Part shown: positions 16,937 to 28,474 of the stretch, one piece after another
How positions within the stretch are numbered: the first letter of the stretch is position 1
Layout of the letters: every line of letters starts with the position of its first letter
DNA from: Actinopolyspora lacussalsi
Lineage (GTDB): Bacteria; Actinomycetota; Actinomycetes; Mycobacteriales; Pseudonocardiaceae
Assembly (NCBI GenBank): GCA_030803735.1
Contig: JAURUC010000001.1
Location: 1,249,501 to 1,313,500 of the forward strand
Direction of reading: 5' to 3'
Length of the DNA stretch: 64,000 nucleotides
Position numbers and translations under genes: made by a program
Notes under the pieces: model-generated
Databases searched by the model: none
What the model was told of the DNA's origin: nothing
The model's input: only the letters and a program-made list of their open reading frames with translations

Positions 16937-16989
16937 GCGGCCCTCGCCTGATCCTCCATAACTTAATACAAGGATCAGCCAAGGGCCGC
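16937..16989. repeat. Long imperfect hairpin in an otherwise empty gap
   Basis: Two 19-base arms (16937-16955, GCGGCCCTCGCCTGATCCT; and 16971-16989) pair at 17 of 19 positions around a 15-base AT-rich loop. It lies 107 bp beyond the stop of the immunity gene at 17096 (minus strand). It could be a terminator without a clear U-tract, or the remnant ends of a mobile element. The rest of 16523-17095 has no gene I can support. Confidence 0.55.
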
Positions 16990-17095
16990 AGATAAACAAT
17001 CAACCAACAGCGGCAACAACATGAGTAGCAGATATACTACTCTTCAAAATTTATCGCCACCATAATAGAAATACACCTCCTCGATTTTTTGGGTA

Positions 17096-17500
17096 TCAAA
17101 ATTCCTGACTCCCCGAAAGGAGATCGAACGGCACAGCAAAATCTATCACATGTTCAAGGAGCCCATGAACCTCATGTCGGCGCAACGATTTCTGCTTAAA
17201 ATACCTATACGGCAAAAGATCCATCAACGTTTTGATGTATTCACCCTCCGACACTTCAAAAATTACGAAACACCTAAAACACGAAACCGGATGCCTCTCA
17301 TGCTTAGCAAACTTAATGTAAATATTCGATACGTTATTCTTGTTTTTTTTGTACCAATTTATTTTTTGATGCCCGGATATACCGTACTTTTCACATTCAG
17401 AGAAAATCTTTTCCATGTTCTCTATGTTGACATAACGAAAAACAGAAGAAGAGAGAAACCAACGAACTTTCCACCAGAAAACCTTTGACATATGTACCAT
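17096..17500 (-). CDS. Cognate immunity protein of the large Rhs toxin
   Basis: 134 residues. The ATG at 17500 lies four bases after the toxin stop (17505-17507), and its ribosome site (AAGGGGGA) is inside the toxin's last codons. This tight coupling is typical of toxin-immunity pairs. The sequence is AT-rich and Lys-rich with the core CFRCFVIFEVSEGEYIKTLM and SLRRHEVHGLLEHV, which is shared with the paralogue at 9905-10309. I do not recognise a named immunity family. The role is inferred from position and duplication. Confidence 0.75.
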   Translation of the reverse strand: MVHMSKVFWWKVRWFLSSSVFRYVNIENMEKIFSECEKYGISGHQKINWYKKNKNNVSNIYIKFAKHERHPVSCFRCFVIFEVSEGEYIKTLMDLLPYRYFKQKSLRRHEVHGLLEHVIDFAVPFDLLSGSQEF

Positions 17501-17504
17501 AAAA

Positions 17505-20500
17505 TCAATCCCCCTTGAAGTTTATCAACGGTATGGGGGTATCATAGCTGATGCTCGAGTTGGAGTCCTCGGCGCGCCTGATGAGCTCTTTCGCTCGATG
17601 ATTCCCGTTCAGAAGAGTTTTACCATCCGTGGTAACCCCAGGCTGTTCTCCCATCCCGCCTCGCGGTTTTCTGACAGCACGTAGAAGCTCTTCATCAGAG
17701 TAGTTCCCATATATCTCTTGCTCTCTTTTGAGATCATTCCCTTGCTTTAGGTTTTTTAGATCCCCTACCGCAGCATTATTATTAAGATAGCCACGACCGT
17801 TTTCGTTTTTCTTTTTGTTCTTTTTCGGTGATTTTTTCGTTGTGTTTTTGAGGCCTTTGGCGATGTCGTCGGAGGCGCGCATCCCCGTCTTAGCCGCTAT
17901 AACACCTACCCCTATCCCCAGCCCGATACCAGGTATCATGGCCCCACATGACAGGAGTGCGTCGGTGGTTTTGCCCTCTGCCCCGTACCAGATACAGTTC
18001 GCGCCGTCGGCAATGTTGCCGATTACCGGAATCAATCCCCCGTATTCCAGAGCACGGTGGGTCTGAGCTTTGAGTTCCTCGATCGAAATCGACGGCTTGG
18101 GGCCTGAGGGGAGTTTGGCGTTGTACGGGACAGGTCCCTGGTGTGTCTCGGACGGCGACGGGGAGGGATCAGGACGATTCGCGCCCCACGTATCCACCCG
18201 CGGCCGTGATGAGCCAGCTCCCGATGATGTCTGTGAACCCGAGCTCGGCCGGTGGGTTTTCCCGTTGTTACTGGTTGAGTTACCGGGGAACGGAGCAAGT
18301 ATGAGCTGGCCTTCCTCATCGGTGCCGATGACCGGTTGCAGCCCGGTGGGATCGGAATAGGTGAGCGGGCTGTTGTTGCCGTAGGTGTAGCCGTGCATCT
18401 GCTGCGGATCCGTCAGATCCATCACCGGATCCACCGACAGGAACCGCCCGATGCTCGGATCGTACTGCCGCGCACCCAGCGTGGTCAGCCCGACCGAGGA
18501 ATCGATCGTGCCACCGACGAAACCCTTCTCACCCGGAAAATCAGCCGGATCACCACGCGACCCACCGAACGGCAAAAACCGCCGCCTCGTGGTCTCCAAC
18601 GACCCAGCATCCACCGCCAACTTCGAAGTGCCCTGGTGATCCGACGCCAACCAGGTCAACCCCGCACCGGACTCACGCACCGCCACAGTCCTGCCACCAT
18701 GCGTGTAATACCGAGTCCCCGACAGCTCCCCGGACTCCGCATCCCACCGCAGCTGCTGACCGTCCAGGTACAACGTGGTCCCCGACGGAGACCGACGCAA
18801 CAACCGCTTCCCATCCGCATCGTAGACGAACTCGGTGCTCTCGCCGTCCGGTGTGGAAACCCTGGTCAGATTCCCCCGAGCACTCCACTCCAGCGACTGA
18901 TCACTCCCCGAAACCTTCCGAGAAGTCATGTTGCCGGCGGCGTCATAACCGAACTCACCACTCTTCGCCCCACCAGTGGACACCGAATTCAACGCATGAC
19001 CCTGCTCCTCGTACGAGTACTCGCGAACCGAGTCACCACCCGCGGAATGCCGCGTCTCCGTCAGACGATTACCGACCTCGTCATAGGTGTAGGAACGCCA
19101 GTACGGTGCCGCACCACCCAGATCCTCGGTCGCAGGATCCTGCGAGCACTGCGAACCCGTGGTCCACGCCTCGGTCAACCTACGCAGGTAGTCGTACCGG
19201 AAGCACTGCACATCAGGGGCACCACTGCGCGGCTGATCAGCGATCGAGGTGATGTTGCCCGCCGGATCGTAAGAGTAGGCCAAATCGGCCTGCATCGGTT
19301 CCGACACCTCGGCGTCCACGATCGTGCGCTCGGTGCGCCTGGTGTGTTCGTCGTAGTAGTACGACTGCCACACCCGATTGCCGATCTCGCCCATCTGCAC
19401 GCGGGCGAGCTCACCGTAGGAGGTGTACCGAGTATCGGAAACGTACTTGATCTCCTTGTTGGGTGAACCCCACGTAGTGGCCGGGTTCCCCAGGGAATCG
19501 TACGAATGTCCGATCGACTCCTTGTCCAGACCTCCGATCGAAGGAAATATCTTGTTCGCCAGCGAACCGTCTTCCTCGAATTCATACTTGGTCGTGTATG
19601 TCCCGGATAGTTTTCCTTCCGAGTCGGGAACCGTGACATTGATTCGTGTCGGTTTTTCCTGCGCGTTGTAAGCAACGATACGTCGCTTGTACGCGTTGCC
19701 GTCGATCCATCGAGTGGACGATGCCAGTTTGCCACTCCCGTAAAGAGCGGAATCGTAGTCCCACTCGGCAATCCTCTGCCCGTTCAGGGAGCCGGTATGA
19801 GTGGCCGTCTTACGTCCCAGCTCATCGTAAGAATAGGCGAGCGTCTTACCTCTCGCGTCCGTCTGGGACACCATCTGTCCCGCGGCGTCGTAGGAGTAGC
19901 TCGTGGTCCCGCGGTCGGGATCCTCGGCCTTGACCTTGCGCCCCCTCAGGTCGAAGGTGTAGCGCCACGTGTTTCCACCCGGATCGGTGACCGTTTCGAG
20001 CTGTCCCGCGTCCGTGTAGGTGTAGCTCGTCGAGTCGTATTCCCCGGTGGTAGTGGAATTCTTGTACTGCCGGAGCTCGACCTTGCGACCACGGGCATCG
20101 TTGATCGTGGTGGTGGGAACACCGCCATCCGGCGGTGTCACGTGAGTGCGGTCTCCGCCATAGCCGTACTCCGTGCGCCACTTCTCGACGCCACCAGCCA
20201 TGAAAATCTCGGCTACCTGACGTCCGGCCCCGTCGTACTCGATGCGGCTCATCGCGGGAACTTCACCCGCGCTGCTCGCCCGCCACAACTTCTTGTCCAC
20301 CGGGTTGTCGTTGAAGTACGGACGAGTGGCACGGTAGACGCGACCGTGCGAGTCGTAATGCTTCTCGGTAATAAGCCTGCCGCCACCGGAAGCCGGGCGC
20401 TGGATCTGCCGTGGACGCAACAACCCGTCGAGCAGCTTGTTGTAGCTGACGTAGTCACCGTCCGAATTCAACGTGCTGGTGGTGACCACCACCGGTTCTT

Positions 20501-23224
20501 CCTTGGCGATCCGGTACGAGTATTTCTGACTGGGGCTCTCGCTTTCGCCGCGATCACGGTTGGGCAGCCACACGTTGGTCCTACGACCCAACGCGTCGTA
20601 AGTGATCTCGGTGATTCGACCGTCCGGGCCGACTTCCTTGACCGGTGCTCCCAACAATGGGTGCAAGGTCGTAGTGGCCGTGTGTCCGGCCGGGTTTGTC
20701 ACAGAGGTTTCGGTCACCGGACCACCCAGCTTCGGGGTGTAACTGGTGGTCGTTTCGCGGCCCAGTGCATCCGTCGTGGTGAGCACACGTCCGTGTGCGT
20801 CAAAGGTCTTGGTCGCGACCGTGGTGTATTCGGGGGAACCGTTGTTGTACCGCTCCAGTTCCTCGACCTCGGTGACATTACCCGAGGTGGGCGCGTCACC
20901 GAAGTTTCCGCCGTCATAGCTGGTGCGGGTGTCCGACACCGCGTCCTGCGGCATCGAAGGCGTCTTCCCGCAGGCCACCGAGTTCGTCCACTTACGTTTC
21001 GGCAGGTTGAGCAACCAGCTGTCAGTGTTGCGCGCGTAGCTGGTGCGCTTGCACAGGTCGTCCTCCGGTTTGTCGACGTTGCCGAGATCGTTGACCCGCG
21101 TGACCAGCCCCTGCTTGTTGTAGCTGGTCTCGGTACGCGTGACACGCCTACCGCCACTGCTCAGCGGCGTGTACGTCGTCTCGGTCCCGGAATTGACCAT
21201 GTAGGATTCGAGGTCACCGTTCTTGGCGGTCGGTCCCTGCCACGTCGGTTCGGTGACGGTCTTGTTGACCACTGGTCCGCCCTCACCGTTGTAGGTGATC
21301 GTTTCGAAGGCGAAACCACGCAACCACTCATGGTCGGTGTAGCTGTTTCCTTCCGAATCGGTGACCCGGACACTACGCTCGCCGTTATTCGGCAACGCAT
21401 CGCCGTCCATCCCCTGGAAGAATCGCTTCTCGGTAAGCGTCACTGGTCCGTCATTGCCGCTACCGGTACGGATCCGGACCCGGCCGAAACCGCGGAACTC
21501 GTTCCAATTCCGGTCCTCTTCGGATGTCACCTCCGAACTGCTGTGTGCCCAGGCAGCACCACCCAGGTACTCGTACTTGGTGATGGAGCCCGTCGTGCTG
21601 CCGATGCGATCGTGCTCGGTGATCGATTCGACCACGTACTTGTGGAAGTAGTCGGTTCGCTCAGAGACATAAGGTGCGGACCAGGTGACCGGAAAACAAC
21701 GCAATGTGTTCGTCTCCGGCTTCTCCGGCATGTTCACGCCGGTCTCGCAATCCGGCTCGGCGTACTTGACCGAGAGCACCCCACCTGCTTCGGAGACGAT
21801 CGCGCTGATTCGATACCTGATCAGCGCGGCGTGACCGTCCTCGGCGTAAACCCGGTTGGGCTTCGGCACACCTTCGAACTCCACCTCCGGCAGGGCAGCG
21901 GAACCACCGACATGGCCGGTGTGCGTAATGCCGTCCAACCACAGCGCGGGTTGTTCACCATCGCCCGGATCGGGGAATTCGTGACGCAGACTCCATGAGT
22001 CCACAGCTGTGAAGCCGGAGTCGCCACGCACCTGTGTAGTGATCTTGGAAAGCCGCTTGGTGGACCAGAACGTCGGAGCGTTCTGCGTATCATCGCAGTT
22101 ACCGGTGCATTCCAAACGCCACGGAACGTCCGGCCAGTTCTCCTCGTGCTCACGATCGCATGTCGAACCGGGAACACAACGGTCGGCGACATCGAACAGG
22201 ATCCGCGCGGACGGCTGCTGTACGTGTTTCTCGTGAATACCGTACTCGATCTTCTTCAGCCAACCGTCCCGAACGTACTCCACGGACTCGCTGTTGTTGT
22301 TCAGCCCGTAATGATTGGTCGCGGTCTCGTAAGAGTAGTGGATCACGTTGCCGTTCGGATCCACCACTTTGTCCAGATTCCAACGGTATCCCTGCTTGCA
22401 GGAGGACTCCGCGAAGCTCGGACCGTGGCAGGGCTCGCCCGCGTCGTTCCCGAACACCGGCGCGGTCCAGGTCGACTTCGAATCGGGACGCGAACCGTAG
22501 AAGTACTGGGTACCGTCGACCTCGGTGACCTTCCAGTACTCCCCGTTGTTGTCGCTGTTGTTCGCACCGGTCAGCCGCTCTACACGCGACCCGTCATCAC
22601 TTTTCGGCCGCCACTCACCCGTTTCATCGTCCTTGATGAGTTTTGAGCCCGATCCTCCGAGGGACAGCGTGGCGTTGTCACTCTTCCAGCAGAAGTCACC
22701 GGGTTTGTCGTTTGAACCGTTGTCCAAGTCACTTACGCACGAGGCGTAACTTCGTTCGATGTAGCCCGGCCACAGGCTCCATCCGTCACCGATCCAGGAT
22801 GCCTGAGTGTTGGTCGCGCTGGTCAGTCCGTCCAGCGACCCCGAAGAATAGGACAACGCCAGCTCTGGTTTGAGCCCACCGGGAACGTCAGGAGCTTCGA
22901 TGGGATAGTTCCAGGTGAAGTTGCCGGTGTGGCCCGAGACGTCCCATGTGGCCGAGGGTTTGAGTGAGGTAGCGGTGTACTTCCCCGCTCCTTTCTCCTG
23001 GCCTCCCGAACCACCGGCCGGTTGGTCCCCCTGCAGAGCGTCTTTCGATGCCTCGTCCTCGGGGCGATCGCCATGTTCTGTTGGTCGACCTGAACCGAGG
23101 GCGTATCGGGCAACGGTTCAGAAGGGCCGTCGGCGGCACTGGCCTGTTGCGGTACTCCGACGGCTGCCAGCAGACCGGCCAGAAAGACCGGGGTCATTAT
23201 CATGGCAACGTGTTTTCGGAACAC
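17505..23224 (-). CDS. Secreted Rhs/YD-repeat polymorphic toxin (frameshifted near 23061)
   Basis: About 1,900 residues once a frameshift is corrected. The N-terminus (GTG 23224) gives a signal peptide: FRKHVAMIMTPVFLAGLLAA then VGVPQQASA. After QQNMAIAP the frame breaks at a GGGG run (plus strand 23061-23064); one extra base would read on as EDEASKDALQGDQPAGG into the 1,783-codon body. The body has a beta-rich N-terminal part, many YD repeats and the Rhs hallmark (GRFLSVDP, YTYGNNSPLTYSDP) at about 18350-18470. A hydrophobic pretoxin segment (GLIPVIGNIADGANCIWYGA) follows. The 90-residue tip has DGKTLLNGNHRAKELIRRA, reminiscent of ParB/sulfiredoxin-fold nucleases (weak). Immunity follows at 17500. 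Confidence 0.8.
18347..19005 (-). repeat. 659-bp Rhs-core direct repeat, copy 2 (full-length Rhs)
   Basis: Partner of 15104-15762 in the same orientation and frame. A crossover between the copies would delete 3,243 bp (the present tip, its immunity gene and the orphan gene at 15983) and fuse the HINT-Ntox21-like tip to the full Rhs body. Confidence 0.9.
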
Positions 23225-23337
23225 GGCTAATCCATCTCTCTTATCACGTGGTCGTGACGTCGATAAACGCACACTTTCCTCCCGGTGGGACGCGCGTTGT
23301 AACTCGAAAATTCAGGGCTGTATGAGTTTTCCTCGAT

Positions 23338-26300
23338 TCAGGAATTTCCGTAGGACGCGTAGAGCGATTCGATGCGGTCAGTGCTCAGCATGCCGGTGTA
23401 GAGTCGAACATCGTCGACCGATCCCGGCCAGAACTCGGTTTGAGCTCCGGCGTCCTTACCTCGTCCGATCTGCAGCCCACCGTCGCTCTGCCAGGTGTTG
23501 TGCAACGTTCCGTCATTGATACGACTGCCGTTGACGTACAGCCAGAGTTTGCCGGTAGTCGCATCGTAGACCCCGGTCAAGTGTGTCCAGCTGTTGATCT
23601 CGGCATCCAGCGTGGCTACAGCCGTCTCGGTAACCGGTGCTGACTCCGTATCCGATTCCGGCATCTCGAAGATCCAGGCACCCAACGGATGCTCGATGTC
23701 CGCAACGTGCCCCAACCGGAACTTGCTGGTCTGCTGCCCGTCGACGCTGACGGCGGTAACCTGTTCATCGTCCTTGCTGGACAGATACACCCATGCCGAG
23801 ACGGTGAAGCTCTCGTCGGTGCGCAGGTCCACGCCGGAGGTGGAGACGTAGTCGTCGGTGCCGTCCATGCTCACCGCGTTGCCCGAACGTCCGGAGGTGA
23901 ACGAGGCGTCGCCGTGCAGCGTCCCCGGCTGGTTGCCGACCGAGTCCGCGGCGTTGGTGCCTTCCGACTCGTTCAGCCGCAGGTTGTGCACCAGGTTCAG
24001 ATCACGTCCGGCCAGCAGCCGGATCTCCTCGGCGTAGAGCACCCTGCTGTAGGTGCGCACGTCGTCGATCGCGCCCGGCCAGAAATCGACCGACTCTCCG
24101 TTCCACTGTCCCCGCCCGATACCGAGGACACCGGTGGCGTTCCAGGTACTGGTGTGTGCCGCCGATCCCACCAGGGAACCGTTGACGTAGAGCCTGATCT
24201 CGCCAGTCGTGGCGTCGTACACGGCGGTCAGGTGGGTCCAGAGCCCCAGCTGGGCGGTTTCGGCCGAGATCAGCCGCGTGGGAGTGCCACCACCGTCGAC
24301 ATCCGAGCCGAACATGGAAAAGCCCCACTTGCCCTGCGGATTGACCTGCAGGTGGAAACCGCTCGTGCGGTCGCCGTCCTGCGAGAGCACCTCGTACCAG
24401 TCGCCGGTGTGGTCCAGTTTGGCCCAGGTCGAGACCGTGAAGCTCTGACTGGTGTCCACCGCGTTGGGGGTTTCGACGTAGTCGTCGGTGCCGTCGAGTT
24501 GGATCGCCTCGTCCCCGGGGTTGGGGTGGACTGTCTGGCCGCCCTGCCAACCGGGATCGCCGTGCACGGTGCCGTCCAGGCCGCGCCCGGAGTCGTCGGT
24601 GACGTCGCCGTCGAGCTTCCAGGAGCCGGAGCTGACGTTGTCCTGGCTGACGATGCCGCGGATCTCGTCGGGAGTGAGCGCACGGCTGTAGGTGCGCAGT
24701 TCGTCCACCGCGCCCGGCAGATAACCGCCCCACGAACCCGCGCTTCTGGCCCGGCCGACCTCGAACTGTCCGGCTTCCGGATGCCAGGCACCCTTGAACT
24801 GGGCCTTACCGGCGAGCTCACCGTTGACGAACAGCCGCAGCTGCCCGGCTCGCACGTCGTGGACACCGACCAGGTGGGTCCACACCCCGGTCCGCGGTGT
24901 TCTCGTCGAGGAGACGGTGGCGGTCTCCGGATCGGTGGCCTGCTCGGAGCCGCGCAACGTCCAGGTCCAGGAGTCCTGCCCACTGCCGGAGTAGCCCAGT
25001 TCGAAGGAGGCGTGCTGCTGCCCGTTCTGACTGGTCACGGTGACCGGCTCGGTGGTCTTCTCGTCCAGCCGGACCCAAGTGGCGACCGAGTAGGAGCCGT
25101 CGCTGCGCACCGAGGGCTCGGCGGTGGTGACGTGGTCGTCGGTGCCGTCCAGCCGCAGCGCGGAGCCCAACGCCCCTTCGGTGTAGCCCGGATCACCGTG
25201 CAACGTGGCGGGCTGACCACCGGGAACGATGTTGGGCACGGAACCGGCCTCACCGGTTTGCTCGAACTTCCAGTGCCCGGTGCGCACGTTGTCCAGATTC
25301 ACCAGCGAGCTGATCTCCGACTCGGCCAGCACCCGGTCGTAGGCACGCACCTCGTCGACGTCGCCCGCCCAGGGGTCGGTCGGGTTGCCGTTCCACTTGG
25401 ACCGGCCGATCGCGGTCGAACCACTGGTGGAGATGTCACCCCAGTAGGGTTCGGTGGCCGCCAGCGAACCGTTCACGTACAGCCGGATCTCCTCGGCCGA
25501 GGGTTCGTAGACACCCGCGATGTGGGTCCACTGCCCGGTCTTGGCGTCGACCTCGGAGGTCGCGAATGCCTTGTACGTACCGCCGTCGGTCTCGTCAGAA
25601 CCGCTGAGCACGAAGTGCCACTTGCCGTCCGCGCGGGTCTGCAGCATGAAACCGCTGACCACCTCACCGTCCTGCGACACCGCTGTGCGGCTCATGTCGC
25701 CGACCTCGTCGGCGCGCACCCAGGCCGAAACGGAGAAACCGGCGTCGGTGGGAACGGAATTCGGAGCTGTCAGATAGTCGGTGCTGCCGTCCAGGTGCAC
25801 CGCCGAGTCCACGGCACCGGGCGTCCAGGAGACCCCGTTGTGCGTGCTGCCGTCCCGGTCGCCGAGGAAGGCCGCGTCGGTGACGTCACCGTTGAGCGGC
25901 CAGTGCGCCACGGGGCCGTTGCCCGCTCGGACGTAGAAGTGGTGGGTGGTAACCGGGCTGCGGTTGCCCGCACGGTCCACGCTCTGCACGTACAGGTCCA
26001 CCGGCCCGTCCGTGGGAGGGGTGAGTGTGACCGTGGCGCTGCCGCCCAGCGAGTCCGGCGCCACCGTCTTGCTCGGCGGATCCTGGAATCCGTAGACGTA
26101 GTGGTCCACATCGCCGACCCCGGCGGCGTCGAAGGTGAATTCGGCGGGAACGTCCCTGCCGCCGTGCCAGTTGTTGTCGGCCGGATACACCGATGAGGAC
26201 ACGCCCGGAGCGCTGTCGGGAGCCACCCGGTCCACCACGAAGCTCGGACCGTTGGCGGTGGCGCCGTCCAGGGCACCGTCGTTGCCCCGCACGCTCCAGG

Positions 26301-28057
26301 ACACGGTTTTGCCGTGCAGTCCGCGCAGGTCCAACGGTGTGCTGAAGACGGAGTCACTGGCCAACCACTGTTCGCGGGTTTTGCTGCCGTCCGCCTGGAT
26401 GTCCCAGATCGCCCGGACCTGACCGCCGTCCGGATCGGTCAGTCTGGTTTTCAGCCGTGCCTCGTCACCACCGAGGTAGGTGGTGCCATCGCACAACTGA
26501 CACGGATCACTCCAGGGCTCCACCCACGTGTCGTGCGGCGGATCCGGCAGGCGGTTGTACTCGATGAACACCTTGGGGTACAGCCGGACCCCGTCCTGAG
26601 TCTTGACGTGGAAGCGTTTCCACGCGGCCGGATCGTTGGACGACTCGTCGGCGGCGGTGGCCTTCAGTCCCATCGTGACGTCGTTCCACCGCTCGTCGGC
26701 GGCCTGCTGCACCGCGCTGTGCGCGTTCATCCCCACCCAAGCGGGGCCACAGCTCTGCCCCGCTTTCGGTACCGTGCTCTTCGAGGCGAGCCTGCGTCCC
26801 CAGCCCGGCTGGTTGTTCCAGGTGGTACCCGGACCGATGGGGCCGGTCATCCACAACTCGACCGGCGGCACCTGGGCGGGATCACAGCTGTTCGAGTACT
26901 TCCAGGACTGATAGATCTGGAACTGGGCCTTGCTGATGCGAGCGCCTTTGATAGCTCTGGTGTCGAACCGGAACAGCGAACGATCCATGTAGGACGAACC
27001 CCAACCCGGTGCGTGACCGACACGCGCCACACCGGCGTATCGCTCGTCCTCGTCCCGTGGCGCGAGGTTCCAGTTGGCCTGGTTCGGGTGGGAGCGTCGC
27101 ACCAGGGTCCACGCCGATTCCTCGGGAGTGACGTAGCTGAAGGCCGGGTCGATGACGACGGGGTAATTCGTGTCCGTCGCGTCCAGCATTCCCTGATCCG
27201 GAACGAGGCTCACCTCGCCCGAACCGAGTTCCATTCCCACTCGCGACTGCTTGCGGGGGGGACCGCTGCTCCTTCGCGGTGGCGGAACTCGTGGAGCGCT
27301 TCGCGACGCCCGCGGTAGCGGACTCCCACATCATCGGGGTGGCCGTGGTGAGCACCGTGTCGCCGTTCCCGTCGACCGCCCGCACGTTGCCGGACTCGCC
27401 GGTCTCGACGGTGACGCCCTCGCCGCGCATGTCGAAACCGATCCGGTCCAATCGCGGATCCGCCGCGGCCTCACGCGTTTTGACCACGAGTTCGTGGGTA
27501 ATGCCTCGCGGCGTGGCACGAACCCGCAGGTCCACGCCCGAATACACCTCGGGATAGGTGGCGGTGCTTCCGGAGATCTCCGGTGTGGGCAGCTCGCCCT
27601 GCCAGTCCAGTTCCAGGGCCTTGTCCGCCGTGTCACCGACTCCCCCGAGCCGCACCAGCGGGCCGTCGCCACCCCCGGAGAACCGGACCTCGGCCGGTAC
27701 CGCGGTGGGGGCCACGGTGCCGTCGTTCCTCCGGACCAGTGTGGTGTCCAGGTCCGTCCACTCGCCGTCCCTGCGGACGCGTTGGGGCACCGTGGACTGT
27801 TCCATGGTGAACGAACCACCGGGGTTGGCGAACACCTGTGTGGTGGACGTGGTCAGACCGCTCACTTCGACCCGGGAATCCTGTCGGGCGGCGGCTCGCG
27901 ACGCGGCCGCCTCGGTCGCCGCGGCCTCGACCGGCTCGGCCGTGGCGGCGCGGGCGGTGGCGCCGACCGATTGGCTCAACGGAGACCCCAGTACCGCGAA
28001 CACCAGGAGAGTTACCCCCAGTGATCTGAACAGGCGTCCCTTGTGGGACGTGCGCAC
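23338..28057 (-). CDS. Secreted LamG-repeat protein of the Rhs locus (frameshifted at 27255-27261)
   Basis: About 1,570 residues after correction. GTG 28057 has GGAGGT six bases upstream. A signal peptide follows (RTSHKGRLFRSLGVTLLVFA, then VLGSPLSQSVGA). The first 270 codons form a beta-rich domain (FANPGGSFTMEQSTVPQRVR, YPEVYSGVDLRVRATPRG) and then hit a run of seven G on the plus strand. With six G the frame would join RSP to RKQSRVGMELGSGEVSLV. The remainder holds a DNRLRE-like domain (SYMDRSLFRFDTRAIKGARI), an Ig-like region and four LamG/concanavalin-like repeats, each with a WTHL or WTHI and LYVNGSL pattern. It sits 114 bp upstream of the Rhs gene and is probably co-transcribed. Such LamG proteins commonly accompany actinobacterial Rhs toxins as surface partners. 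Confidence 0.8.
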
Positions 28058-28474
28058 TCGATTACCTCCAACGTGCTGCTCCGCCTCGCCGGCGGCGGGC
28101 GGTTCAGGACAAACCAGCACAAAGCATCGAGGCGAACAGGAATGCGAACAATGCTCACTTTGCGCACGTGGGATTGGGACGTTCGGAAGAGCGAAAGCGA
28201 GCGATCGGCCGCTTTACAGGAGATCCATCTCACGAAGTCACCGCTTCGTGATCATGTGAAAATCCTTCCGTTACCGCCGAGACCAACGAGAGCGCGGCGT
28301 CGAGGTGGTCCGAAGTACGACCCCGGGAGACGGACAGTTCGCGGTTTCGCGCACTCCGGCATCGGATGGAACAACACGAGGTGTAATCACGATGTGAAGC
28401 GTGCCGAGAAAGCGAAGTTGTCAGCGGGCCGGCGCGCTCTGCGAGGCACGGCACCGCACGTAGGCTTGTTCGGC
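28058..28474. other. Intergenic region without a supportable gene
   Basis: A 417-bp gap between two divergently transcribed genes, which should carry both promoters. A small hairpin, CACGAAG-TCACCG-CTTCGTG, lies at 28231-28250. No convincing coding frame was seen. Confidence 0.5.

Noticed and set aside
23689..26196. An 835-codon open frame on the plus strand opposite the LamG gene
   Set aside because: The opposite strand encodes a coherent repeated LamG protein. The plus-strand translation is low-complexity (Gly, Val, Arg, His) as expected for antisense frames in high-GC DNA, with no domain pattern.
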